Assembly (NCBI GenBank): GCA_029448655.1 | Contig: JACCLO010000003.1 | Coordinates: 3,472,001 to 3,536,000, forward strand | Origin: Wolfiporia cocos | Taxonomy: Eukaryota > Basidiomycota > Agaricomycetes > Polyporales > Phaeolaceae | Length of the DNA stretch: 64,000 bases | Direction of reading: 5' to 3' | In this document: piece after piece, positions 22,023 through 34,171 of the stretch | Layout of the letters: every line of letters starts with the position of its first letter | Numbering within the stretch: the stretch's first letter is position 1 | Notes under the pieces: model-generated | What the model saw: the letters and a program-made list of their open reading frames with translations, nothing else | Databases searched by the model: none | Told to the model about the DNA's origin: nothing | Translations under genes and position numbers: made by a program

Positions 22023-22899
22023 ATGGCATGTGCTGCAGGGCATCTATCATTGCTAGCTTAATTACCTGTGGCTTCACCACAAATGTTATGTTTTAGAAGT
22101 ATATCTTAGTCTCTGCCCACTCAGCCACTTCCTCCACCTTGCTAACACTTGGTCTTGTCACCGCTTCACTTGTAAAATATTGCAACTGGCACGCATGCCT
22201 TGCAGGCACCAGTGTGCACTTAATGGGCACCCTACAGACACCACATGGCAAATGTGTACACCAGGTGCACTCCACATGATGGGTCCCATGTGAGCCCCCA
22301 TTATTATATGACTAGCTTCATTACCTGTGGCTTTGCCACAATTTTGCTTAGGACTTATTGCATATCTCTGCCCACTCAGCCACTCCTCCACCTCACTGGT
22401 GCTCGACCTCATCGTCACCTTGCTTGTAATACCTTTACAACCAGCATGTGCGCCTTGCAGGCGCCAGGCATGGGAATCCACTGGCCAACTCTCCAGATCG
22501 GTGGTGCATGTTAGGGCCTATCTAATGGGAGGAGGATCAATGATGCACATGGACACCACATGGCAATGTGGCATTCATGTGCATCAAACATGTGCTGAAT
22601 GTGCACAAAATGCAAGTGACATGTTAGCTTCACACTAGCTGCACGCGAGTGTCTCTGGTGTGAGCTCCCATTACTTATAGACTAGCTTAACTACCTGGGG
22701 CTTTGCCACAATTTTGTATTCTAAGAGTTATTGCTTATCTCTGCCCACTCAGCCACTCCTCCACCTTGCTGACGCTCAGCCTCATCATTGCTTCGCTTGT
22801 AATACCTTTGCAACCGGCATACATGCCTTGCAGGCACTGACCATGGGAATCCACCGCCCAACTTCCTGGGTGCCAGGTGCCCTATCTAATGGGAGCAGG
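22023..22899 (-). repeat. Three tandem units of the A-box repeat U (left arm; mirror 27276-28152)
   Basis: Units begin near 22056, 22313 and 22687, each with (minus strand) GTGGCTGAGTGGGCAGAGA and, on the plus strand, CCTTGCAGGC and CCTATCTAATGGGAG. Unit three is interrupted at 22900 by the inverted tRNA-like element and continues at 23587. It then continues past the solo LTR in the right arm at 26107-26036. Confidence 0.65.
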
Positions 22900-23586
22900 G
22901 AGGGACTTCAGTCAATCATCTTAATCTGCCAACTGCCCTTTGCTTAAGAAATGGCAGTTGCAAGCTAGGTTTGCATGCAGATTAATCTACTGTGACAATA
23001 AAATGTTACATCTAGGATTGGAACCAAGGACCTTAGCACAGGGGAGAATAAGAGTATTGCAGCATGCATTAGCCAACTGAGCTTCAGTGCAGCTAGTGTC
23101 CACACACTTTTATAGAGTATTTTGTGAACTTCATTTTTGCAGTTTAACATCTACTATAACACAAGTACAAATGAATCTGCCTCTAAAGACCTGTGATTCC
23201 AGTGTATTCAGCTTTCCCATTATGAGTTGCTCCAGGTCAGGCATGCTAAATCAAGCTACCACTATCATTAGTTTCTTTATGCTTGTCATAGCAGTTAGTT
23301 GCCTTGATGATTTGTGGAAATTGTTTGTAAAACGTGTGTTATATATATATTTTGATTGGTCAAAGATAAATTGCCACTATGGCTTAGTTGGTTATTGCAT
23401 GTGCAACACCACAATCCTCGTCTTTGGTGTAGGCCTCTGGTTTGAATCCTGGACTTATCATCTTATTGTCACAGTAGACTAATCTGCCACAGTTAGCAGA
23501 TTAATCTGCATGCAAACCTAGTATGCAACTGCCATTTCTTAAGTGAAGGGCAGTTGGCAGATTAAGATAGTTGACTGAAACTCTAC
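22900..23586. mobile_element. Inverted tRNA-like element with two different heads, TSD GAGCAGG; left arm
   Basis: 687 bp, start GAGGGACTTCAGT, end ACTGAAACTCTAC, with perfect GAGCAGG duplications (22893-22899, 23587-23593). The left head (minus, about 23005-23093) is a decayed form of the family 1 tRNA-like module. The right head (plus, about 23376-23460) is a different module with A box TGGCTTAGTTGG and B box GGTTTGAATCC. Tails are the family 1 type. The insertion splits a tandem A-box unit, which reads continuously when the element is removed. Confidence 0.85.
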
Positions 23587-23659
23587 GAGCAGGAACAATG
23601 CACATGGATGCCACGTGGCAAACATGGTGTCCATGTGCATAAACCATGAGCAACACGCT

Positions 23660-24068
23660 TGACACAAAATGCCATGGGCGTACCATCATACTAGAAGCCT
23701 TGTCGCATAGTAGCAGAAGGCCCCCCAGACTAGCACGCTTAACACATAGAGTAGAGTGGGACTTGCCCCAACATCTAGAATAACAGTTCTGGGGAGTAAG
23801 CCCCAGAACGTCACAGCTTAAGTACATGAGAGCGGACCAGCTATCTACTAGAGACCCGCCCTAAAAGCAGGGTCTGTGCGTGTCGCCGAGTGCTCTAAGT
23901 CATGTGCTACTTATCTAAGCTACTGACCATGTGACCATATCGCAGGGTAGATGACCTGTACCGTTACACTACACTACACTCTGTCTATACAGGGGCACAT
24001 GACTGTTGCTACACAAGACCGTCGGTTCGAGACAGGGGGGGGTAGGACCTTCTGAAGAATCTGTGACA
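23660..24068 (+). mobile_element. Chimeric LTR at the inner edge of the left arm
   Basis: TGACACAAAATGCC to ATCTGTGACA, 409 bp. The first ~198 bp is identical to the mirror LTR and the rest is only about 90 percent similar. Its left flank is ACGCT, matching the duplication of the right-arm copy, but its right flank is TTACC. It therefore joins two LTR copies and marks a recombination junction. Confidence 0.8.
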
Positions 24069-24334
24069 TTACCTCCACTGTAGCATTTCACCGTCCCGGT
24101 GAAGGACTTGCTACCTCCACTGTAAGGTACTGAGTCAGACCAGCCCTAAAGGCATGGTCTGTGTGTACGTATGAGTCAGCTGATCACATGTATCTACTCA
24201 CATAAGCATCACCAGACGCTGACCATACGGATGGGCTACGCATAACTGCTATACTACGAGTCACAGATCATGTGACTGTACATACGATGAGACGAGGGAT
24301 TGACCCCTAGGGGGGGCAGAATAAATCTGTGACA
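24069..24334 (+). mobile_element. Partial LTR
   Basis: It shares the CCCTAAAGGCATGGTCTGTGTG block and ends ATAAATCTGTGACA. Just before the end is a T-arm-like hairpin around GGGATTGACCCC. The 5' part is missing or replaced at the junction with the chimeric LTR. Confidence 0.6.
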
Positions 24335-24338
24335 ATAA

Positions 24339-24764
24339 TGACACAAAACTGTCATTACGCACTATGTTATAATGCTGGGTTATAGTCCATACGCCGAGTC
24401 ACTAAGAGTGTAGCGCAGAGGGCCCCAGTCTAGCACGCATGAGGGAATTAAGAGAGACTGAGCCCAACATCAGGTATCTTCAGTCTGAGGTTGTAAGACC
24501 TCAGATGTTGCTACTTATACATGTGAGGTGGTACACTATTCGCAGAGGGGGCTGCCCTAAAGGCGAGGTCCATGCGTAGTGTAACTATGGGCCTTATGTA
24601 AGCATGTATGTAGCCGCTAGTAGGTACCGTGACTGTCAGGGTATAGTGACACACTCCCACTACACTACCAGGTCTCCAAGTCATGTGACTACTAAATGTA
24701 AGTACCTATGTTCGACTCCCGCTAGGGGGAGGTACCTGGTCATGCCACGGATAAATCCGTGACA
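24339..24764 (+). mobile_element. LTR, 426 bp, no clear target duplication
   Basis: TGACACAAAACTGTC to AAATCCGTGACA, with CCCTAAAGGCGAGGTCCATG, TACTTATACATG and ATGTTCGACTCCCGC in the order seen in other LTRs. Flanks do not match, so one side may have recombined. Confidence 0.7.
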
Positions 24765-24905
24765 TATGTGTTGGATCCCATAGGTGCACACATAGCTGAC
24801 TTCAGTGATAGGACTTGGGATTGGGTTGACAAGAAAGTATGATTGGACTTAGAATGTCTCTGTCTGGTGACACAGACTTACTGGTCTGTGTGACCGGCCT
24901 ACAAG

Positions 24906-25172
24906 CACCGGGGGCATTATCTAATGACTTTGTCGGAAACATGCTGGTAACATTTGAATAAGTGATCAAATGCGAACCTAATGCATTGATTGCTTATATA
25001 ATATCTTCATTAGATAACACCCCCGGAGTCTGGATCTTTACGCAGCCAATGGTTAGCTGAGGTCATGTGTTTCTCACGATGTTATCAACCAATGCATTAT
25101 GTTTGCATTTGATCACTTATTCAAATGATACCAACATGTTTCCGACAAAGTCATCAGATAATGCCCCCGGTG
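24906..25172. mobile_element. CACTA-like MITE, 267 bp, TSD AAG
   Basis: Inverted ends CACCGGGGGCATTATC and GCCCCCGGTG, with AAG on both flanks. A 3-bp duplication and a CAC start fit the CACTA superfamily. Long subterminal pairing through GTGATCAAATGCG and its complement is visible. It is inserted in the 24868-25719 LTR. Confidence 0.75.
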
Positions 25173-25287
25173 AAGGATGGGGGGCCCATAATGCCCTACA
25201 AGCGCAAGCAGACTGAGTAGCGGTGAACGTCGGGCATGAACCGTGCCATACTTGCGGCTACCCCTAAGTTGACATGCCCAGACTAGC

Positions 25288-25312
25288 GAGAGAGAGAGAG
25301 AGAGAGAGAGAG
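25288..25312. repeat. (GA)n microsatellite
   Basis: About twelve uninterrupted GA units inside the LTR 24868-25719. The sister LTR at 46800 has no such run, so it expanded after divergence. Confidence 0.9.
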
Positions 25313-25719
25313 GGTCGGTGCTGTCACACGCCAGCGTCACACAAACAAGAAGAAAGGGGGGCAAGCCCCATTGTCGAGAATCTTAGGAATGAGGATGTAA
25401 GTCCTCATTCCATTGTACCTATACATGGATAGCTGGCCAGTAATGGCCGCCCTAAAGTATGGGCCTGTGCGCCGTAACTAAGAGAGCACATGACTATGTA
25501 ACTACTGTAACGTTCATGTAACTAGTGTGACCATAATGTGAGGTACCTGAGGAGTGCGCTACCCTACAGCGCTAATCTAATGGGTCAGGTGGTCTAGTAA
25601 GAAATACAAGGCACGATGTGGAGGAACGTAGTGAGTAAGGAGTTAGCCCTGCACCTAGGGGCGCCTTTGCAACACATACGAGGGACGTCGAAGAACCCCC
25701 CACAGGGAATTCTGTGACA

Positions 25720-26035
25720 TCTGGTATGTTCTTCCTTTATTCTGTTTGTTATATGCTTATGTCCTTGACTTAGGATTCCTCAAGAACTGTGTAAAATTAG
25801 TGTAGAGGATGTGTTTGTAATTGATTGATGTTTGCTATTGAATGTTATCAAAAATGCCTTACTTTGTGTATGAATGATGTGACTTTAGGGCAGGCTTGAG
25901 AGAACTTGAAATGTACTTGCCTTGACTTTAGGGCAGGTTTGAGAGGACTTGAATGAGATTCCCCCATTGATCTCATATAAGCGCATGCATTTCATAACTA
26001 AGTGACTAAGTACTGAAACTGTGTACCGTGGTGAA
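25720..26035. other. No gene recognised
   Basis: Palindrome spacer between two LTRs. It has two direct copies of TTTAGGGCAGG(C/T)TTGAGAG (about 25885 and 25930) and no open frame of note. Confidence 0.5.
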
Positions 26036-26107
26036 GCCACAGGTAATTAACCTAGTTTACTCTTATAACGGGAGCTCACACCAGAGGCGCTTGCATGCAG
26101 CTAGCGT

Positions 26108-26515
26108 TGTCACAGATTCTTCAGAAGGTCCTACCCCCCCTGTCTTGAACCGACGGTCTTGTGTAGTGACAGTCACGTGCCCCTGTATAGACAGAGTGTA
26201 GTGTAGCATAACGGTACAGGTCGCCTACCCTGCGATATGGTCACATGGTCAGTAGCTTAGATAAGTAGCACATAACTTAGAGCACTTGGCAACACGCACA
26301 GACCCTGCCTTTAAGGTGGGTCTCTAGTAGATAGCTGGTCCGCTCTCATGTACTTAAGCTGTGACGTTCTGGGGCTTACTCCCCAGAACTGTTATTCTAG
26401 ATGTTGGGGTGAGTCCCACTCTACTCTATGTGTTAAGCGTGCTAGTCTGGGGGGCCTTCTGCTACTATGCGACAAGGCTTCTAGTATGATGGTACGCCCA
26501 TGGCATTTTGTGTCA
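26108..26515 (-). mobile_element. Solo LTR, intact, TSD AGCGT
   Basis: Right-arm counterpart of 23660-24068, flanked on both sides by AGCGT. It interrupts an A-box tandem unit between CATGCAGCT-AGCGT and AGCGT-GTTGCTCATGG. This is the parental insertion for the palindrome. Confidence 0.85.
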
Positions 26516-26588
26516 AGCGTGTTGCTCATGGTTTATGCACATGGACACCATGTTTGCCACGTGGCATCCATGTGCATTGTTCCTGCTC

Positions 26589-27275
26589 GTAGAGTTTCAG
26601 TCAACTATCTTAATCTGCCAACTGCCCTTCACTTAAGAAATGGCAGTTGCATACTAGGTTTGCATGCAGATTAATCTGCTAACTGTGGCAGATTAGTCTA
26701 CTGTGACAATAAGATGATAAGTCCAGGATTCAAACCAGAGGCCTACACCAAAGACGAGGATTGTGGTGTTGCACATGCAATAACCAACTAAGCCATAGTG
26801 GCAATTTATCTTTGACCAATCAAAATATATATATAACACACGTTTTACAAACAATTTCCACAAATCATCAAGGCAACTAACTGCTATGACAAGCATAAAG
26901 AAACTAATGATAGTGGTAGCTTGATTTAGCATGCCTGACCTGGAGCAACTCATAATGGGAAAGCTGAATACACTGGAATCACAGGTCTTTAGAGGCAGAT
27001 TCATTTGTACTTGTGTTATAGTAGATGTTAAACTGCAAAAATGAAGTTCACAAAATACTCTATAAAAGTGTGTGGACACTAGCTGCACTGAAGCTCAGTT
27101 GGCTAATGCATGCTGCAATACTCTTATTCTCCCCTGTGCTAAGGTCCTTGGTTCCAATCCTAGATGTAACATTTTATTGTCACAGTAGATTAATCTGCAT
27201 GCAAACCTAGCTTGCAACTGCCATTTCTTAAGCAAAGGGCAGTTGGCAGATTAAGATGATTGACTGAAGTCCCTC
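26589..27275. mobile_element. Inverted tRNA-like element; right arm mirror
   Basis: Mirror of 22900-23586, including the duplication (CCTGCTC on this strand). It was carried along by the palindrome. Confidence 0.85.
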
Positions 27276-29360
27276 CCTGCTCCCATTAGATAGGGCACCT
27301 GGCACCCAGGAAGTTGGGCGGTGGATTCCCATGGTCAGTGCCTGCAAGGCATGTATGCCGGTTGCAAAGGTATTACAAGCGAAGCAATGATGAGGCTGAG
27401 CGTCAGCAAGGTGGAGGAGTGGCTGAGTGGGCAGAGATAAGCAATAACTCTTAGAATACAAAATTGTGGCAAAGCCCCAGGTAGTTAAGCTAGTCTATAA
27501 GTAATGGGAGCTCACACCAGAGACACTCGCGTGCAGCTAGTGTGAAGCTAACATGTCACTTGCATTTTGTGCACATTCAGCACATGTTTGATGCACATGA
27601 ATGCCACATTGCCATGTGGTGTCCATGTGCATCATTGATCCTCCTCCCATTAGATAGGCCCTAACATGCACCACCGATCTGGAGAGTTGGCCAGTGGATT
27701 CCCATGCCTGGCGCCTGCAAGGCGCACATGCTGGTTGTAAAGGTATTACAAGCAAGGTGACGATGAGGTCGAGCACCAGTGAGGTGGAGGAGTGGCTGAG
27801 TGGGCAGAGATATGCAATAAGTCCTAAGCAAAATTGTGGCAAAGCCACAGGTAATGAAGCTAGTCATATAATAATGGGGGCTCACATGGGACCCATCATG
27901 TGGAGTGCACCTGGTGTACACATTTGCCATGTGGTGTCTGTAGGGTGCCCATTAAGTGCACACTGGTGCCTGCAAGGCATGCGTGCCAGTTGCAATATTT
28001 TACAAGTGAAGCGGTGACAAGACCAAGTGTTAGCAAGGTGGAGGAAGTGGCTGAGTGGGCAGAGACTAAGATATACTTCTAAAACATAACATTTGTGGTG
28101 AAGCCACAGGTAATTAAGCTAGCAATGATAGATGCCCTGCAGCACATGCCATCATCAGGGGCATTATCTAATGACTTTGTCAGAAACATGTTGGTATCAT
28201 TGTAATAAGTGATCAAATGCAAACATAATGCATTTGTTGATAACATCGTAAGAAACACAGGACCTCATCTGGTCATGGGCTGCATAAAGATCCAGATACT
28301 GGGGGCATTATCTAATGAAGATATTATATAAGCAATCAATGCATTATGCTCGCATTTGATCACTTATTTAAATGATACTAACATGTTTCTGAAAAAGTCA
28401 TTAGATGATGCCCCCGGTGTACATTGGGATGAGCAACAATCAACAGGAGCGAGATAATCACAATGACTTTGCATTGTGGTGGCCTCGGAAAATGCCAATA
28501 TAGAGCTCAAATGGGCTATGCCACTTAAGATAGATATAGTCTATTGATAGGCGAACATGTATTCAGATCACATATGCACAACACAGAGCTGGACTTCTGA
28601 CTGGATAAGAGAAGGTGTTCTGTAAGTGTCAAGCGGGTTTTACTCAGTACAGTAAATGAAGTATTGGTAGTCAAGATGGGGATGGTTGGGGGTGGTGGCT
28701 AGGCTAGTGGCTATTCTATTATGGTTGGTCTCATTTAAAACATCGGCAGTCATCGATGTCATTTCGTATCAAAGGTATGTCAATTGGAAACATTGTGAAA
28801 ACGTCTATTGTTCTGAAACTTTCTGCATTCAACAGCAGAGTTGCTATTATATACGTGGGGGTAGTAGTTCAACATTGATGGTGCCGAGGTAATGTATGTA
28901 CATGGGAGGTCAAGCCCATTGTCAATGACTGATATGTGAGACCTATAAGGCTCAAGCCGACTTTAGCGGTGATCAGTTAATTTCGAACATGGAGACAAAG
29001 GATGTCCCTCACTCATGAGAGGCATCAACCAAACATCATGCTTGTGCATAAGTCCTTCAGGAAGGCTCACATCAACAAATTATGTAATCCTGTACCCATT
29101 AACGAGAATCTGAGGCTCAGTTTCCTGACATCCTATGGATGCACACAGATGTTGCATGGTTACTGATGCAATTGGGGGCAAACGCGCCGTGGATATATGG
29201 CTGATGTCGAGTCAATTCAACAGAGGGAATGCTGCGCATACATACAATGAAAGTAAATCCCATGCCCGAGATTGTTATCTGGCATCATTTGACAGGTATT
29301 GAGCTATATCTGAGATTGCCATTTTCGGCATGGTGAGGTCATGTGCAAGTGTTTGGAGTT

Positions 29361-30519
29361 TACAGCTATTTCAGAAATTCATGACACAACCCGTTTTTCT
29401 CGATTATGTCAACCAATAAGGAAGCTACCATTCAGGGTATGTGGCTAGAGCGCCAATACCACGTGAGAAAATAGCTCTGGCTAACTTATTGTTTTGCATT
29501 CACTGACTCTGCTGCTCAATACTGCCTGCTGATGGTCTACTTCTATCATTCTTAATGAGCCTGAGGACTATGACAACAAGGATGTGCCATAGCTGAGTGT
29601 GCGAAGCAATTTCGTGAGTAATTCTCGTGATTTTTCGCTCTGCAGAAAATTCAGATAAATGCAGGTGGCTTCAAGCATTGCGTTATGTACTGCCAAAATC
29701 CCCATAGTCTTAGTGCTAGTGATGTGCCAGGCCCGGCTTTGGGCCATAGGCCAGGCCAGGCCAAGCCCTACTTGGGCCGGGCCAGGCCGGGCCCTACACC
29801 ACGGCTTGAGATGGCCCAGGGCCCGGCTTGTGTCTCAAGCCGGGCCGGGCCAAGCCGTGAGCCCCGGGCCTGAAAGCTCTTACAGATAGAATGTCTAGTA
29901 ACTATGATATACATAGTAGCAGTATGCCATATTCCAATGTAGTATGTCTATATTTCTAAATTCAAGCAAAAGGATAGTCCCATGGATTGAATTCTTGGTG
30001 CTGAAGCCTGTCGCTCACTTTTGGGCGCCTATACGATGCCCCATTTGGAAGGTGTGCCACAGAGCACCATGCCGGTGAAATGATGATTTCACACTATAAT
30101 CCACTAATTATTGAAGATACTGGAGCTTGGCTTTGTCAGAAGATAGTTGGAGAAGATACGTTATGAGTTTGTGTGGCTACAGTGATGATCATCCTCACAG
30201 TGCCAGGCCCCAGGCAAGCCCCAGGCCGGGCCGGGCCAAGCCATGGGCCGTCAATGGGGGCCTGGCCTGAGGTTTTGAAAAGCCAAGGCCGTCCAAAGCC
30301 GGGCCAAAGCTGGGGCTTTTGAGCCGGGCCGGGCCTGGCACATCACTACTTAGTGCGCAAGCATTGAGTGATGTGTCAACAGACCATATTGGAGCTGGGA
30401 CATAAGCACAGGCTATGGCACACTACAGCCATGGGCACATACCCTTAAATAGTAGTTTCCTTATTGGTTGACACAATCGAGAAAAATGCGTTGTGTCATG
30501 AATTTCCGAAATAGCTGTA
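29361..30519. mobile_element. Mirror copy of the TA-flanked TIR element; right arm
   Basis: Identical to 19656-20814 in reverse. In this arm it separates GTGTTTGGAG from the GGAGGACAACATC segment. The second DUF6533 locus has the corresponding parts adjacent at about 51240-51290, which supports insertion into the ancestral promoter region. Confidence 0.6.
29717..30348. mobile_element. hAT-like MITE with CCCGGC arrays; right arm mirror
   Basis: Mirror of 19827-20458, with the same ends and duplication. It was duplicated passively with the palindrome arm. Confidence 0.87.
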
Positions 30520-30548
30520 ATGTTGTGCAATACACGGAGGACAACATC

Positions 30549-32520
30549 TTGGGTAGCCTTGGGACAATCCAATCCAGGCATATAAGTGTGAATACATGTA
30601 GACCATTTCGACGTCCTCATAACCTTCCCCACCTTTTCATACATGGGTTCTTGCATAACCTATTATAAAACTTTCCTGATCTTTCCTCTTCATGGCCAGC
30701 ATTGGAGAATACTATTGGATGGTGCCATTGAGTGAGCATTGTGCTGATCAATGTGACTGACACAAACATTTCAGCTCTCGTCAATATGACCATTACATCA
30801 CACTCTCTGATGAATATTCTCTGATCTGGAGAGGGACAAATACATGAGTGTCCATTGCATTTCTGCTCAATCGATACACCATGTTGGCATGGTCTACCGC
30901 TGTGCTTTCTGACTTGCTTGGTGATAATCGAAATGTAGGTGGTGTTCGTGACTCTGCCTGATCAACGTTCATCTGAGGGAAAGGAAACTTAGCCGTGCGA
31001 ATGCTCTTGAGCTCATATTGCCCCCCTATACTCAACTGTCAATGCTTGATTTAGGTGCGATCCAGCGGTTCAACTCTGGTATGCATGCCTGAGTGTATGG
31101 GAATATATATGGGCCGGTATGAAGTGACCTCGCTGTATACGAAGCATGGACGAGCACTTACTTTGCTTCCAGCCTCTGTCACTCTTCGCATGTATGCTAT
31201 CAGCGGGAGGGGATGGCGAGTCATTATTATCACGCTGGCATCTAGCCTAATTGATCCTGCGATCACTATCGTGAGTAGCATACGCTCTCACAATCTGAAA
31301 AATACCGAGTTGTAATTGAATACAGTATGCGATGATACCATGCTTGTCATATTGTATGTGGCATGAGCATAACACCGCCAAGCCACATTCAATAATAATT
31401 GAGTATTAACTTCAATACTGGTTTCTTGGAGCAGAACTGATTTCAACTTCGCAGTCGTAAGTGAAGTAGTACTTCTATTTCGCACGGCTCGCACAGTTGC
31501 ACTACGTTATCGCCTTGTAGTTGTCTATTGTGCTCGTGCTGGTCTAATCATCTCCGACGGCATCCTTCTTTGCGTCACTTTGAACAACATGCTCAAATTG
31601 ACGAAGTATGAAGGTACCGCCGATCAGCGTATCCTCTCTTGTCGAAGCTGCTACTCAAGGATGGTATGCATAATGCTTAAACCGTGATACCATTGTGCTG
31701 ATGATTGAATTACACAGGCACAGGGTACTTTCTGTGAGCGGTTGATCCGTTTTCATCTTGTAACGACAATATAGATGACGTGATATAGCTTTCTTCTGGT
31801 GCTTAACGTTCTGCAAATAGTCTTTTGGAAGACTAAGGTGCGAATGATGTTTGTTATCCCATTAGTTGAATCGATTCGCTATCGACACAGACTTTTTATT
31901 TCCTACCTATATGGGCCGCCCCGTCAGTTGCCAAGGCAGCTTCTTGACCGCTCGCTCATTGCCATTCATCAGGCTTTCCGCTATAACGCTATCTCGATTC
32001 CTCCTTGATCTTCGTTCCTGCAGTGTCTCTTCACAGATGCCATGGTCTGAAGGGCAAGCCGAGGGCGGTACTGCTTCTTCTCAGCATCAAGATGACATGG
32101 GATATCTGTCGACGTTCGTCAACATCATGGGCAGTCCCCCAGCCTCAAGCTGATTCAAATACCGATCTCTAGGCAAAGTCGTACCGACGCCACAGACAAC
32201 GCAATCCTTCCTATAGGTGATGTTCTCATTCGTGCAGGATTCTAGGGTAGCGTGCTCATTGTGCGTCAGAAAGAACTATCCAACATCAGCAGCTACTTCT
32301 CTCCGACCATAGGTGTTTCATAAGCATCAACATTGGCAGTCGCAATGTCCAGCTTCGACTTTTCTATATCGATCTGTCCCCCCTCTCAGAATCCTGATAT
32401 CTTTTGACATCCCACAATAGACTCTACCAATGAGAAGCCTAATTGACCTTTGTGCAGTGTCCCTGAACTCTGATACGCATATTGAGAGGCAATATACGCC
32501 ACCATCTACCCACACGAGAA
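30549..32520 (+). pseudogene. DUF6533-type membrane protein, copy 1 (broken)
   Basis: DUF6533 proteins are multi-spanning fungal membrane proteins of unknown function. Visible family features are YDHYITLSDEYSLIWRG followed by AFLLNRY near 30785-30890, a membrane segment with TLRMYAISGRGW near 31180-31260, and the conserved end LSRFLLDLR near 31990-32030. Frames between these blocks are interrupted by stops and frameshifts as well as possible introns. The locus is homologous throughout to 51210-53880, including the flanks, so both derive from one segmental duplication. The promoter side is continuous with the right palindrome arm. I infer it is non-functional. Confidence 0.65.
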
Positions 32521-34124
32521 CGTAACTTGAAAGTCTCCAACGGTCTAATCAACGCATGCTCACCTTGGGAATGATGGTGATCGGCATCTTTGCAAGTTTG
32601 TCTGCAGAGTGTGGCTGCGGGTACGCGATGGCAGGTCGGATGGCCGAAAAATTACATTATATAGTAAGTTCAAGAAGAAGAGCGTGAGCAAGCACGTCGG
32701 AAGGGCAGAAAATTTAGGCAACACAATAGAGTAGAATGCGTGGGAATAGATTACTACGGGTGTTTTTTTTTAAAACTAGGCTCCGATGGCGGGCCCATTT
32801 GAATTGCTTTGGAGCTGTTCTCTTGTGACGGTTGTTGGGAATGCGTTTATGTAACGAGATCCACGGTTATTCGAGATTTGCGACATTATTTCAAACCTTG
32901 GCCCGCATCGAGCTAGATGCAAGGCGATCTCAGCATCAAGCAAATCTCAGGCTAAAATTCTGGATTTGAAATCTCTTTGTCCAGGTGCGTCCTACATATT
33001 CCCGCTACCGGAGGTAATGGGTCTTTGCATTTCTGGAAGCTCATCTTTCTGCTTTTAGTGATGGTTCTACTCTATGGCAGAGGCAACCAGTATTCGCCGA
33101 CATGTCAGTATGGCTGCATGGGTTATAAACATGCTAATTAGCATGTTACCATGCATATTAACTCTGTGGGGTGATAATGATGCCGCATTCCACCACTCCT
33201 CGTTCCAATAATCATTGCTCCACTCCGGAAAAAGCCGAGTGGAGATTATCGCTAGCAAAACACCTCTATTGCATTCGAGCTTTCACTGCAAGTAGCAGAC
33301 GAATTCGCCAGATGGGCTTGCTGTCCTGAAGCTAGGATCTTACTGATTAGGCCTCCTTCTGCTCCATCGTTTCTGCCAGTGATGATTCACCCAGCGTCGT
33401 CGTACTTATGTGTGTCCTGCTTTCTGGCATCGGCTCGACATGTTTCATTGACATGACGCTTCGTGATTACAGGAGACAACTTTAACTCGCCTTTGAGTTC
33501 CGGTGATGACGTTATGTGCACGCCTCATCGCCCGGACGCTTTCTCCGTCGGCTCCCATCTTATTCCTTATCTCCCCATACATTCGTCCGATCATCGATGT
33601 AGCGCACGGGCACTAGCCCTAAGGTGGCTTCTATGACGACTCATGCCGGGCATATATTATTGACTGCTTCGCATTACTGCAGTAATGTATACCTGAAGGC
33701 AATCAACAGTTGAAACATGTCAAGTGTGTGCGAACATTTAAACACTCAATAGCAAAGGTTTGTACAAGGAATTACTCTAGATCTACGCCACGATTGACGA
33801 TCATGACGCGGACAACGAATGAAGCGGGAAAGTCGCGCGATGAAGCACGGAATGTACAATCGAACACGATATTTTTGAGACGCAGGCCTTCGGCAGGTCT
33901 TCCTGTGACTACGCACACGGTCACTACTTCACCGCTCTGTCATCGACATTTGACGCAGATTCGGGCACAGCGGAAACCTACGTATACGGGGTTTGTCGAG
34001 CATCCTGAACGAAGCTCATCCACTTCGCTGGCTCCGTGTTGCGACTAGCGGGTGCTTCGGATTCACGACTTCGTCGCCCATTGCAAATTCCTTACTGGTC
34101 CTCATCAAGCTAGTCTTCCGTGGG
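32521..34124. other. Intergenic region upstream of the P450 gene
   Basis: CpG content is higher here than in the repeats. An open frame at 33710-34048 (+) of 112 codons overlaps the P450 promoter side; its composition is unremarkable and I do not recognise it. No repeat ends or RNA genes were seen. Confidence 0.45.
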
Positions 34125-34131
34125 TATATAA
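34125..34131 (+). promoter_or_regulatory. TATA box of the P450 gene
   Basis: TATATAA lies 40 nt before the chosen ATG at 34172, in a non-repetitive CpG-containing context. The P450 relic at 41254 has TATAAA at a similar distance (41195-41200), which supports both the start site and the promoter. Confidence 0.65.
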
Positions 34132-34171
34132 TGGACTCTCCCATGTATTCAGGCAGTCTAGCCATAGCACC

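Larger units (their letters stand above)
19627..23857 (+). repeat. Left arm of a 4.23 kb palindrome
   Basis: Every position x here matches the complement of position 50175-x in the right arm in all stretches I compared, with no shift over the whole arm. The outer edge is sharp at 19627. The inner edge at 23857 lies inside an LTR, after which similarity to the other side drops to roughly 90 percent. This arm is judged the derived copy, because its outer edge cuts into foreign repeat sequence. Confidence 0.9.
24868..25719 (+). mobile_element. Solo LTR with an internal CACTA-like MITE, TSD TCTGG
   Basis: TGACACAGACTTAC to GGAATTCTGTGACA, with perfect TCTGG on both sides. Minus the MITE it is ~585 bp. 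It holds a (GA)n microsatellite, ATTGTCGAGAATC and CCCTAAAGTATGGGCCTGTG. It is the same family as 46800-47399. Confidence 0.85.
26318..30548 (-). repeat. Right arm of the 4.23 kb palindrome (likely the original)
   Basis: Mirror of 19627-23857. On this side the LTR at the inner edge has both target duplications (AGCGT), and the outer part runs without a break into the upstream region of the DUF6533 pseudogene. That upstream region is alignable with the second DUF6533 locus near 51210-51330. Both facts mark this arm as the ancestral locus. Confidence 0.88.

Noticed and set aside
25113..25364. A Ser/Leu-rich 83-residue minus-strand frame (SLSLSLSL)
   Set aside because: It is a translation of the (GA)n microsatellite inside a solo LTR.
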